From: Ficedula albicollis
Taxonomy: Eukaryota > Chordata > Aves > Passeriformes > Muscicapidae
Assembly (NCBI RefSeq): GCF_000247815.1
Contig: NW_004775881.1
Location: forward strand, 635,496-699,495
Length of the DNA: 64,000 nt
Reading direction: 5' to 3'
Shown: positions 11,213 through 25,642 of the stretch, piece after piece
Position numbering within the stretch: the first letter of the stretch is position 1
Layout of the letters: each line of letters starts with the position of its first letter
Position numbers and translations under genes: made by a program
Notes under the pieces: model-generated
Told to the model about the DNA's origin: nothing
Seen by the model: only the letters and a program-made list of their open reading frames with translations
Database searches by the model: none

Positions 11213-14200
11213 TTTTTTTTCCTTGTGCTGTATGTGGTCAAAGACATGCTCCCAGTTGCAGGAATGCTTTTTGATTTTTTTTTTTTTTTTTTTCATGGGC
11301 ATAAATTAATCATCATAATAAGCTATATTCTTCTGTGGGCTTTTTTTTTTTTCCCCTGAAATCTATTCTAGGCAATATACTCTTCACTAGGTTTTTAAAA
11401 GTCAGTCAGCTCCTGAGATCGGTGATTAAAAATCAAGGCTGTGCAGCAGAGCTATTTGTTATTCCTGTGGCCTTTGATGCTGTACCTGTCTGAAAAGGAT
11501 ATGTAAAAATTTGAAGGAAGTTATACCAAGTACTCCAGAACAACAGTGTCATCTGGTTAAAGGCAGGAAGCCTGGACAATGTGTTCCACTTTTGGTGTAA
11601 CTACCATCCAGAGCTTCAGCAAATGGATAATTTTTTTTTCAAATGAAGCATTGATCAAAGCAGCTTTAAATCCATCTTTGTAATCCATCAACTTTTTCTG
11701 GTACTTTCAAGGTGTTTATAGAAGTGACCTTATGTTGGAGGTGGTAAAAATGAAAACAGATTCACAATCAAAACTTCTGAATTTAAAATGTTATGTTCAA
11801 AATTGGATATCACATTGTTGAAGCTGTCTTTTTGTTCAACAACAAAAAAATTCCAGGAGCCCTTTCCTTGTCATAACCTGTTTAAATCCTTAGAGGATTG
11901 TACAAATGTAGGAGAGCCATGCATGTCTGGGTAGGACATATATCTTCACTTTTTTAAGTAGGCATGATGTAAAATCTGCATTTTGGGGTTGTGTGTTTTC
12001 ATTCTTACTCTTTCTTCAGTGCTTAAGCTAGTTAGTGGAACTGAGAGAATTTTTTGTTAAATACCCTTTACTGCTATGCAGATTTGACTGATAACTGGAT
12101 AAGAACATGGGGAAATGAAAAAAAGGAATTTAATGCCAATTTTTTTGGTTCTTTTTATACTTTTGCTTTGTCGGTCTTGAGCCAACAGAGTGGGCGTTGT
12201 CTGGCATCTGGTTTTAACTAACTTCCCAAATCAGAAAACCATAAATGAAAATTGTTGATTCCTGACTTGATTTTCTGTACCAACTCCCCAGCTGCATCAT
12301 CCAGCTTTTGATAGGGAGGAGATAGAAAAAAACAATAGCAATGAGGTTTTGCAAAGGTTTTTTGGCTTTTTACTGTTACAGTTATTGCCTAGCATGTCTC
12401 TGTCCTAAAATAGGGCCAGAGGGAGGAGGCTTCACTGCTTAAAAAGCACAAGTAAGATCTATGCTTAGATCCACCTTTGATGGCAATTCCCCTCTCTGCT
12501 CTTCTAGACAGCTTTATTTTTGACAGATTTATCCTAACAAATGCTTATGTTGGCAAGTGAATGGTGAATAGTTATACCCTAATACAGGTGCTTTTGCATC
12601 GCAAACTAGTATGCAATAGTGTAAACAATAATTTACAATTTAAAAAAAAATCAGAGAGCTGGAGTTACTGAAAGAAATCCTTTGATGTCAAGCTGTCTAT
12701 TGTGTAATGTATTTCAGAATCTTTAGTTTCATAAACCATGCCAATGCTAATTGCAGAGTTCTGTAATGTCTTGTACGAACAACAGCAGTGATGGTGGGAC
12801 ATGAGGCCTTTTTACCAAAATTAAAGAAGTTTTGCCAAGAAGCCAGTAGAGAATGATTCTGCTCAGAAGGTCCTGTCTTCTTGAAAAAGAAACATTTCTG
12901 CAATAAAATTCTTACAGCTTGCTTGATTTCTGAGTACTTCAAAAAGAATCTAGATCTGATTAAGTGAATGTATTTTCTCATCAAGCCTGGGGTTTGCCTC
13001 TTGTCTTTGCTCCACCTGACAGCTGTCATCTTATCTTGGGCTTGAGCCGTTAGAGGCTGGCCTGGGAGGTTGTACTCCAGTGCTGTGGGCAGCTGCGAGC
13101 AGAGATACTGCTCCTTGGCTGCTGTGTGCAGAGAACAACCTCCTATCTGGGAAGCTGGAAAGCTCTTGATAGCCTTGCATGAAAAATATCTGTGGGAGTG
13201 TCAGTAGAACCTTATTCCCTTTATTTTAGAGCTCTCTCTTTTCAAGGCTGTACCATCCCTCAGCCTTCATAGTGCAAGGAGAAGCAATAAAGTAAATGCA
13301 AAGCGGACCAATGACTGAAGATGAGTGGAAAAAAAGCCTCGTGACTTCTACTACAAAGTCAACATGTTAATAAGGTGTTGAGAGAGACCCTTGGGGTCCC
13401 TTCTCCCTCCCCTACCTTGGGTAGCAAGCATTTCGCAGTTTGCCCTATCTGTGTGGCAGCCACAGGAATGTGCAAAATCTGTGTAAATATTTTGAAAAGC
13501 TATTAGGAGTGCTGCCCTCCTAGATTTGGCCAGTCCCATGTGCCCTTGCATTTAACAACTGTAGTCTGCTGGGGAAAAAAAATACCTCTTTCATAGTAGA
13601 ACTGAATGACACACAAGAAAATGACAGCCTGAATTAAGTAACTTGAGCAGAGATGCTCACCTGTCTCCGGCTTTTACATGCCGAGAGCTGGGGTACCCGT
13701 TAGCCTGGCTTAAGCTGTGTCCTGGGAGAAGCTTTTGATGGCTGTATCCATAGATATCCATAGCTTTGAAGGTCATGAAAGCACAACAGGAAGCTGTGAC
13801 TGTTCCATTTCGCACTGCCATTCCATGCCACTTTAAACTGTTTTAGTTCTGTGGGTTGTCTGGTCAGTTTATCAGTTCAGTTAGGGGAATGGGATGTGAT
13901 GGTTCACCATCCTTTAAAATAAGCTCTGTACCATGAATACTTTCTTCTTAGTCTCAGAATTGGTTTCCATGGTAACTGTCCTGGAACAGTCTTTCTGTCA
14001 ATGAAAAGGAGGAAAATAATTTCCTTTTTAGGCAGTCTCTGCTCAGTAAAATTTCCTTTTTGTTTGAACCCTGTTGGACTCCAGGGAATCACGATTCTTG
14101 TCTCCATTCACCTCTACCAAGTGTCCTCAAGGTTTTACTCCTTCAGTTTCCTTCTTCCACTCTTTTCTGCCTTTTGAGTTTAAATCATTACTTTTTGCTT

Positions 14201-17200
14201 CAGAGATAAAAATCTGTGACCTTTGTGCTGCAGAATTCCTTGGCATGTGGCTTCTGTCTTAACCTTCAGGCTAAAGCTTCTTGAATTGCACCTGATTTTT
14301 ATGAAAACAGAGTAACTTTGCTGGAGTGGTCTCCATAGCAGGTCTGGGAGGCTGCGTAATGCAGGATGCTGCCGGATATCGAGCTTCTCACTTTCCCTTT
14401 TTATTGCTGACTTGCTTTTACAGCTTCGCCTCAGGATGCCTTTCAGCCAGAGCACTGGATACCAAGGCAGAGTCCAGTGATATGTGGTAGAGTGTGGAGC
14501 TTCTCTTGAGGAAAGCTTGTGATTGCTCAGAGATCAGTCACGCAGAGACTCTGCAAACAAGCCTTGAGCTCTGCATGTGTTGTAATGTCTTGCTGCAGAA
14601 GCATCTGTCAGTGTCAAAACAAGACGCAAGAGGCAGCTTTAGCTTTAGCTTGCTGCGGGGATAAGTAGCGTCTCTGCAGCATCAGGTGGCTTCAAGACTG
14701 AATAATTTTTGTGGAAAATGTGATCCAGTCAAATGCCACGTAAAATACAGTTGAAATGCAGGCTGGCCTATGGAAGGGGCAAGCCTGAACATATCTTTCC
14801 ATGAGCACCATAAACAAGTCTTGCTAATTGTTTTTCTTGAAATTAATTACAATTCACTTATACCTCTAACCTGCAAAATTAGGGAAAGATCTTACCCCAC
14901 AGTACAGTTTCTCAACTGAAGTTTTCCTGGCATGCTTTAAGCACAATACAATATCTTTTTCTCCTGGACCCCCAGGCAGGTTATTGAGCATTTTTCAACA
15001 TCTGGCTGGACATCCCTGGGGGTTCAGAGTATATCTGTGCTAAATGCCATGCAAGGCATTTGGGCATCTGTGTCTCTTCAGAGCTTTTTAGGAGGCCGAG
15101 TTCTACTGAAATCACTGGGAACCTAAAAACCTGTGTTAGTCTCAGGTCTCTTCCCTAACGGACTAAAATAGATAAGGGAGATTTTGTGAGGGTTTTTTTT
15201 TTTTTTTTTCCCATTTTTCTATTGTTAAGGACATCAGGATTGTAAATCACCCTTTACTCCAGGAGCAATTGAGCCTGGTTCTGAATACAGCAGGAATATG
15301 CAAACTAGATGAATGTAATTTTGCTTATTACTGTTTATAGAACCCAAAATACATTGGACAGGATTTGAGGTCCCAACAGCAGGTTTTTTTTGTTTTTTTT
15401 TTAGAATAACTGTTTTTGGAGTTGACAGTAGTCTCATGTCCTTTTCCAGTTTGAGAATCCATCTCATCCACATTTAATGCTTTTGAAAGATGGATGCGTA
15501 ACCTTCAACTAAGTCAACCAGAAATTGAAATAAACCATATTTCAAGTTTAATTCATAATGCTTTTGATGTTTTCTTGATTGGAATGGGAGTGTTTCCTAG
15601 GAAACTTAGAGGTGAGTTTGCATTCTTTTCCTTGAGAAAGTTTTATCAAGCATCTTCTGTTTTCACATGCTTGTCATGCTAAGTATAATAAAGAAAGTAT
15701 TTTGGATTTTTCCCAAATGGGTAGAATTGCATGCTTAGATTTGGATAAACCTAAGGAAGATAGCCTAGCTCTCCGGCTGAAGACTGATGACTTGTCATAA
15801 AACCTAGATGAGTCCTTTTGTGGGTTGAGTTAGAGTATGTCTATAAAAACTCGTAACCTCTGGTTCTTAGGACTATGAATTGCGGGGAATATAAGATTCT
15901 GACTTTTTACTTCATGTTTTTCTGGTTATTTGCACAAAAAATTGACCTTTTAGAAATATCAACCAGTACTCTTTGCTATTGTATGTCATATTAGAATATA
16001 AATTCAGAACATTTTCTCCTATGACTATTTGGGTGGGGTTTTTTTCTGTTGCTATGGTGATTACTTAGTGAACGCATTTAATTGACTTTGATCATCCATA
16101 ATTGTATGGCCACAGACAAATCCAAGCAGTGAGGCACCAAATCAGAAGTCTGCATTAAGTAGTGATCTGTTTCTTGATATGCTCAATTAAAAGCAAACAA
16201 AATATGTCAACATACAATGTAATTCCTTTATTTCTAGCTTGAGTGGTAACATGCTTTTACATCTATATGATTTACTGTCCCTCTCTGTCTGTATAGTCGT
16301 CTAGTTCATGCTCTTTACACATGGCAATTACGAGCCCACAGTTGTATTTTTAAGGCTGAATCTTTCACTCTTTTTTTTGTGGTAGCAAAACAGTTGCATC
16401 CTTCTTTTTGGTGTTTCAGGGAATCAGGACAGCAATTGAATTGTCTCTTGACATTCCTGTACTACCAATTTCTAATATATTTGTAAAAGAATATACTAAG
16501 CATCAGTTCTACTTAATTATTCAAAGTCTTTAAACTAATTGTGAATCAGGAAAAAAAGTCAGTTGGTGAGGTTTTGGGGCTTTTATTGTACTGATGCATG
16601 TACACATATGTGCTCCTAGACATTAAGAGCTTGGAGAATGAGAACAAGGTACCAGGGTGACCCCATATGTTTGCAGTACCTTGACCTGGGAATGTTTGGT
16701 TCATGAATCACCTCTCCATAGCAGGAAGCACCCGAAGGGAAAACATGGACAGATGTCGGCACTGTAGTGTTCGAGCTTCTCGTGTCAGATAGGAGGCGCT
16801 GTGTGGTGGTGCAGGCTGCTGGAGCAGTGCTGGATAATGCCTGTGGGGAGCCAAATCACCCAATGGGATTCTATCCTGGATTTATTCTTCTGGGACTTAG
16901 ATGAAACTGCTAAACTGAGCAATATTAGTGGTGGGTGAGGAAATTCCCTGTCCCACAGGCTCCAGCACACAGCTCTAACAACTCTGCACTGTATTTCTGC
17001 ATGTATTTACTTTGAATTTGCTGCTCAATTTTAATGACTGCATAGATCTCAAAGTTGGAACAAATCTGCAAGTGACAGGTCCCTTAAGGTGCCCCTGAGC
17101 TTCAGCAGCAGTGCTCATCCATGGCCTCTCACTTGCCAACTCACTCCCACGTGGCCCAGGCGCAGGATAGAGGGGGGACATGGCACCCACCAGTAGGGAC

Positions 17201-18972
17201 TTGACCCCCTCTGGGACCTGCGATGGGAGCGTGTACCATGCATTGGCAGGGCAGGAGTGCACACAGCTGCAGGAGGCTCGCCCATGACCGTGCAGCTTCC
17301 AAATGTACTTTCTCTTACTTCTCCAAAAGTGAATACACTCAAAAAAGTTAGCTGCAGGGATGCACTGTAAATTTCCATAGTTTAAATGAACTGCAAGGAT
17401 TATATCCCCAGCAGGGGTTAAACAGGGCATATATTTGTTGCCTGTCTTTTTACATCTGGGAATAAGCTAGTAACTTGTTATCAGTACCTAGCAAGTGGGA
17501 GAAGAAAAGTGGCCGTAAACCTGACTCTGGCAAGGTGAAAAATCAAATGGAAAATACGCTTTTTTTAATACGCCACTGGGTAAGTACATAATAGCAGAAC
17601 AGCATTTGTTGTAATCTGATATCCATCAAGAATGAGGGAAAAGCTGACTGCTTGCTTCACTGAGCCAAAAAATAAGAAAGCATGTAAGTGCAAGTGTGCA
17701 GTCAGCAGCATAAGGAATAATGCTTCAGAAAGCTGAGAGCAAAGCTGAAGTTCTGAACGTTAAAAGGCTTAACAGTTTTACATAGAAACACAACTTATTC
17801 TTGGTAACTTCTTTGTAGGGCTCTCTTCAGTGTCCTAAAGGAAGTTCATATTCTTGTGCATTTATCCAGCCACCAGATAACTGTTATGGCAGAATCTAAG
17901 GAAATACTTCATGTTAGCCATCTTCTGATTTCTTGCTGGAAACTAAACAGATTTTGGACATAAAAATGTAATTCATTACAATAACCAAAATGTATTTCCT
18001 ACAGCTGATGTGTTGTTTGCAGACATCTGATGTTTTATCAAGACCTGTAGAGGAGAACCATAGTTGCATTTCATTTGAGTGTTGCTCAGCATATACAATA
18101 GGCTTGGAAAAGCAGCACTGCATGGCCTTCAGGCACCTGGCAGAATACATTTTTGGCACATCAGGAAGAGAATGAAGCATCCAGTTCCCTTGGCTGATGA
18201 TGCACACAGCTTCTCATCCAGACTGTGCTGGAGCTGTACTGCTTCTTGTCCAGCTATGAGTGCCATGCTGGAATAGCTGATGAGTAAAGGGCCACAGCCC
18301 TTGGGATGTCAGTACAGCAGCTGAATGCTTGCACATCCCTGGGGAAAGGGGAGAGGTGCTGTGAGGTGAAGATCCATGCATTGAAAATATGCTCCCCTAA
18401 TGAACAGAATGTTCCTGCAGTTACTTGGAAGGAGGCTGTACAAGTGTCATTTTCGAAAGACAGTGGTAGAAATTACAGTTGCAGGAAATTGCAGATGTTC
18501 TGTGAGAAGAAACAAGCCTAAAATTGCACTCTGGGAAATAAAATAAATCTTCAAAATGTCCACATCACCTGATTTTTCTGAAGCGCTTTGCCAGGCAGCA
18601 TTCAAAAGTGGATTAGAAAGTTGTAAATATCTATGCTGATTCCTGTCTGTAGGAATAAGAGAAAAAAAAATTACTCTTTCAGTTCTTCCCAGGACAGCCT
18701 GGGCGTCTCTTCTCCCCAAGGTGCTCTGGGGTCTGCAATGTGACAAGGGCTTCTGTAGAGAGTCCTTCAGCAACCAAACCATTTCAGGTGGGGGAGTCAT
18801 GTGGCTCCTGTCCCAGGCCAAGGCAATGCCACCCCACCCTTGGCTGAGCTGTCTGTAGGACAGCTCAGTTCCAGGTCAGCAAGGTGGGGCTTCATGTATG
18901 GCTTGTGCCTTAGAGGAAAGCTTGTCTGTAACTGGGCACCCATGCCTGCCACCCCTGAAGAAGCATTTCACA
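11213..18972. other. intergenic, no gene seen
   Basis: AT-rich unique-looking DNA with T homopolymers near 11274-11293, 11341-11352 and 15195-15210. The longest frames (12697-13029 on -, 16975-17430 on -, 18447-18821 on -) have no recognisable domain. The stretch 17100-17300 is GC-richer than its surroundings but shows no splice-bounded coding frame I could recognise. Confidence 0.6.
13963..13976. promoter_or_regulatory. RFX X-box-like motif
   Basis: The 14-mer GTTTCCATGGTAAC is a near-palindrome that fits the X-box consensus bound by RFX transcription factors (GTNNCC ATGG NAAC type). A weaker relative, GTTGCTATGGTGAT, lies at 16048-16061. RFX factors drive ciliary and some testis/meiotic genes. 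The site is about 9 kb downstream of MND1 and 14 kb upstream of TMEM131L, so any target is speculative. Confidence 0.35.
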
Positions 18973-19104
18973 TTTACACATGATGTTTGACTTCAGTGGT
19001 GATGGAGCTGGGCCGCTGGAGAAGATTTCAGAAGATTATTTACACATGATGTTTGACTTCAGTGGTGATGGAGCTGGGCCGCTGGAGAAGATTTCAGAAG
19101 ATTC
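18973..19104. repeat. 66-bp tandem duplication
   Basis: Two head-to-tail copies, 18973-19038 and 19039-19104, differ only at the last base. The unit begins TTTACACATGATGTTTGACT. The copies make a short frame (18980-19168) look repetitive, but I see no evidence of coding. Confidence 0.93.
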
Positions 19105-22100
19105 TGTATTGCAGAACTGCCATGAGATACTCAACTCCTCCCTAGGATTTTACTGCTCTGCGGTGTAGGTACCCAGAAAGCACTGTTCATTCTGTGGGTT
19201 GAGTATGGGAACCATCAGCTTTCTTCGTTTGAATTGTACTGCTCTAAGTACCCTGTCACCCACACCACTACTGCCCATGCAGCCTGGGTGCAAGGCAGTG
19301 CTTCTCCTTATCCCACATTAAAACCAGCCCTGACATGAATGCTGTTGAATGCCAATGCTTTGGGGTGGTCAGGAAGGCTTTGTAATAGCACCCCTTGTCC
19401 TCTGGGAGGGATTTATTTTCTTCTTTTTTATATTGTAGCTTTTCCTCAAAGGAGGAAGGAGCTAGGTGCTGGGGGAGGGCACTTGATGATAAACTGGTTG
19501 CTGCAGCCACACAAACTTTCTGCAGATAGGTGAGTTGAGAAGTCAGGCCATGCCTTCCTCATGGCAACTCTCACACAGCAGGCAGGGAACCTGGCTCCAG
19601 TTGGAGAGCCTGACCTGTGTGTGCATCATGATGTCCTGGCACTGAGCTGGGCAGCAATCAGACATCTGGATTCTTTGGGCATGTAATAAAAAAAGGTGGC
19701 CTTTGGTCTGTGGTGTGAAAAATCCCTGGTACTTCACAGACTGTATATATTACATTGTTCTGAGTTACCTAAATTTCCCTCTCAGTTTTGGTCGGAAGTG
19801 AAACTCTTATGTGCTGTCAAAACTGGCAGGGAGGTGGTGGAGGGCGGAGGGTAATTTTGCACAGCAACATCTTTTTTTTCAGACAGATTATTCAATCAAG
19901 TAACTGCAACTCACAGGTTTCCAATTGCTCCCTTAACTGCCCTCCGGCTGGTACCATGAAAGAAATAAACACATTCAACTTCTTTTTGTACAAGGAAAAT
20001 ATCTCTGACCCATTGACCTTGGATCCTGAGCTGCGCAGCCATTTCTGGCAAATCTGACATTCACTTCTCTAGGAGTCTGGCGTTGCTGTTCTCTTATATC
20101 TCATCAGCATGTTGATTTTTGTTATAGTAGCACTTCAGGACTTTAAAAAAGAGCTACAGCAATATTTTACTGTGTTTTAGTAAGCTTCTAACAGTACTGT
20201 TTCCAATTTGGGTGTGTTTTGAAATGTGTTTTACTTTTGTGCTATGTTTTTTCAATGTCATCAGTGCATCTTCCTCCTTCAAGAGCATCTGCACACATGT
20301 GGAAGTGCTGCTTTCTTTACAGCTATGCTTTTTTTTTCCTGACATACTGTGGTACTAAACTGATTTTGCTTGCTTTACACTTTGTCCAGGCTTCAACGCT
20401 TTGAGCTCATATTTCCCATGCCCATTATCTGCCTCCAAATAGTTTATGTTCATTATTTTCAATTGCAGTGACAAATGGCTCCAGTGGGTTGAGGACTGAG
20501 GTTAAATAAGACTACATTTTACCCCCATTAAAACGTTCTACAGCTGTTGAAATTGGAAAATTAAACACATGGTAACTCTGCTGTGGCTCATGCCATGTTG
20601 TTTTCTAGCCCATTGAGCTTTGCCTGCAGATGTGCCCCAATGAAATACTGTGGTCTTAGGAATGAGATGCAGCCTGTGAGACATGGCTCTCTGAGTGCTG
20701 TGAGGTGTGCCCAGCTATTACTGTACAGCATTTGTCATGTTGTGAAATCCTATTTTATTGTTTTATTTCTAAACCTGCTCACGCACCATGGCTTTTTTAC
20801 AAAGCTGGTATTTATTATACCTGTTTGCTACAGACTGTCCTTTCAATCTACTTACGGGCATCCCGTACCTGACTTGATCCACAAGGTGCTGTTTTAACTT
20901 TGATCATTGCTATTTTTGTGAGTGTCTTCCTCTCCTCATATTTTTCCCTGGTGATCAAGAGCACCAGGGGTTTTGCCAGGGAAGCCTGACAAAGCAGGAA
21001 CTTCATGCCACTACAGCCCAAGAATACCTGTAACCTTTACCACCTGAGCGAGATGGCATGGGTAGGGTGGATGCTTATTTTTGGGATTCAAGAGGATCTT
21101 TTCCTCTCACCTTGAGATGTTACAAATGTAGTTTCTCACTGTGGTTATACAAATTGCATTCTCTTGCCTAGAAATGGTGACAAGCAGGGTTGTATATTGA
21201 AAAATGAGTACCTGTTTAGGAAACCAAGTTTTACTGATGCCTGTTTTACTGCTCTTTCTCTTACCTTGTAGGTAGTGTAGTTCTGCATTAAATGCTGCCC
21301 TTTGCACAGTCCAGGGATGTGCAAAACCACTTAGACCAAAAGCTGGACATAGCTGCTGCATGCTCCCTTGTTTTTATTGCATGTGGTCTTGCTGTTTTCT
21401 TTTATTCATAACAGCTTAGAAACACACATAGCAATGGCTTAGAAATAGTTCCAGAATGAGCGAATAAATATGCATTGGTACAAATCTTAAAAGCAGAAAA
21501 AAATTTAGAATGCTTTTTTTCCCTTTGGTCCAGGTGTGACGTTCAGTGGTAGAAAGTGAATGTGCACCCCAGATTTTCTGTTCCTCTCCTCTTTTGTGCC
21601 TAGGTAGTGCCAGGCTCTCAGAGCAGCGTGTCATGTTTTCTACATTATGCCATCACTTCAAACTGTGCAGTAAACTCATGGGTTTAGAGAGTCCACCATC
21701 ATTGCCTCTGAAGCTTTCAAAGCTTTGCTTTAGTTTTAAATGCCTCTTTAAGCACAGACAATGCTCCAACAGGCTTGCTGAAACTAAATGAAGCTTATAA
21801 AGCTTTGAACGCTATTGTAACATGGTGGGTCCTGCAGGAGACTGCAAAATCCTGCTGTGTGCAAGGATCCACGATGCTTTCAAGTGGATGCAGTGTATGT
21901 GCTAAAAAATGTAGGCAGAGGAGGGCAGGGAAAGGACAGAGCAAGTCAGCATATTTTTTAATTACCTAGCACTTGATTGATACCACAATGATTGATACCA
22001 TTGCTTTTTAAAATAAAAATATTTACTATCCTTTCTTCTTCAGTACACAGAGGAGTTTGGAACATATATATAAACATATGTATGGATACTTGAGATTCCA

Positions 22101-22320
22101 GAGCAAGAGGCTTTTTTTTAAATAGATCACTTAAGCTTTTAACCTCATACTACTTTTCATGTCAATATTTCAGAAGATGCACCATTAAATTACTTAATAT
22201 TGTCCTATGTTCATCAAGCCTTCTGTGTGATCATATAGATGGTTGTTTTACCATGCAGATTTTTTCAATCAAAAATGCATGAGAAGAGGGAAAATGAAAA
22301 AAAGCAGGCCAGGTAAGCAC
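19105..22320. other. intergenic, no gene seen
   Basis: Unique-looking DNA. Frames such as 20583-20897 on + have no recognisable similarity and no start context or splice sites of note. No mobile element was recognised. Confidence 0.55.
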
Positions 22321-23200
22321 CCTATTTTTTTTGTCTGTATTTAGTGATAGCCTAGAAAGTCAAAGCGATTTGGCAAAAATTCTTCTTAGAAACAAGATGC
22401 TTGTTATCTGCAGTAATGAGTGTGATGTCATTAACAGCTTATTAGGGCAGTGCCGCTGCCTGTTCACTTTCCCGTCCTCAAAGAGGCGATGGATGGGCTG
22501 CTGACCCAGATTGGGTGCATAAGACGAGAGCGATTCCTCCCTGACAAGCCCCAGCAGTGACAACTGGTCATTAATTGTAAAAATTCTGCCAGAGTGTGGT
22601 TTTAGAAACAATTTGTACTTCTTTACGCTGTCAGGGCAGGCTTTGTCCCAGACACTCTTACCAGGCTGAATTAGTCTTTAAAAGAATTAGGCTCAGCCCA
22701 GCTCGAGCTGCACTCACTGTCTGCGCTAAGAATCTTTGCTAGGAATGGGGGGGCGGGGGCGAGCGTGCAGTGGTGGAGTGCATGACAGTAATTGTCACCA
22801 GAAGGAAGAGAGAAACTGTCCTCTACTGTTTCTGTACTGTTTTATTATTCTAATGATGCAGAGGGGCCCGGCGGAGATCGCAGCCCCGCTCTACTGGGAC
22901 TTACACAAACATTGAGATGAAGGGAAAGTGCCTGCTGCCAGAACGCTGGCTGGCTAAGCAAGGCAGCGGGGCGAATGCCAGGGAGAGAAGGGAGGGCTGC
23001 TTATCTTCAAGCTGTCATGCGGGCAACGCGAGCAGACATTTATGGCTGTACCCTGCCAGGTCCTCTCGCTAATTTTTTTCTGTCTCCCCATGCATTCGCC
23101 CATGAGCTGGTTCTTTGAGGAGCACATAGTCGTACGGCACAGGTTTGAAGGACCTGGCTTTCATTGTGTGGGACTGAGCTCTTGGTGAACTGTCTGGTCG
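22321..23200. promoter_or_regulatory. candidate conserved non-coding / enhancer-like block
   Basis: About 0.9 kb that stands out from the AT-rich flanks. It lacks repeats, has several homeodomain-type ATTA/TAAT cores (around 22,415-22,440 and TCATTAATTG at 22,569-22,578), and grades into GC- and CpG-richer sequence at 22,740-23,060. It lies about 5 kb upstream of the TMEM131L CpG island. No open frame looks coding. The call rests on composition and motif density only; conservation cannot be tested here. Confidence 0.3.
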
Positions 23201-23610
23201 CCCAGCAGTGGGTGTTTGGGGAAAGGCTGCACCTTTGGGGAGGAATGAGCTAGCTGGCCGAGGAGATGACGCAAGGCAAGGCGTTATTACCTCTCAATCT
23301 CTCTTTGGGATTTGTAGCCTTATCAGAGGGGAACTGGCCAGAGCTGCACTTACTGATAGGGCTGGCCCCGGGTGTGTGGAGCGGGTGTGGGGATGTATAG
23401 CCGTGGAGCTGATAAAGAGGAACTTGGCAAGGTGGGGAGGCCACTGGGGAGGGTGAGGAGAGGCCCTGAGCTCCACTGGAGCCTGACACAGACCCTAGGA
23501 TGGGCATATCAGCTTGTGCCAGTGGGGCTTGTCACTGCTGATTTCCTTGCTGGGGATGGCAAGGTGAAGGTAACACTCCAGAGTGAGCTGACCCCTTTCC
23601 TGTAGCTTAC

Positions 23611-25260
<1,650 letters not shown>

Positions 25261-25642
25261 CATCTCATCTCATCTCATCTCATCTCATCTCATCTCATCT
25301 CATCTCATCTCATCTCATCTCATCTCATCTCATCTCATCTCATCTCATCTCATCTCATCTCATCTCATCTCATCTCATCTCATCTCATCTCATCTCATCT
25401 CATCTCATCTCATCTCATCTCATCTCATCTCATCTCATCTCATCTCATCTCATCTCATCTCATCTCATCTCATCTCATCTCATCTCATCTCATCTCATCT
25501 CATCTCATCTCATCTCATCTCATCTCATCTCATCTCATCTCATCTCATCTCATCTCATCTCATCTCATCTCATCTCATCTCATCTCATCTCATCTCATCT
25601 CATCTCATCTCATCTCATCTCATCTCATCTCATCTCATCTCA
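25261..25642. repeat. (CATCT)76 pentanucleotide satellite array
   Basis: Seventy-six perfect CATCT units (25261-25640) plus two bases of the next. No interruption was seen. Because five is not a multiple of three, the array translates as a 15-base, five-residue repeat (S-H-L-I-S) free of stops, giving spurious 135- and 170-codon frames. Perfect homogeneity over 380 bp indicates recent expansion and high instability. Confidence 0.98.

Noticed and set aside
16975..17430. 151-codon minus-strand frame in a GC-richer patch
   Set aside because: Cys/Ser/Pro-rich composition without recognisable domain, an overlapping frame in the same strand, and no supporting splice sites or promoter.
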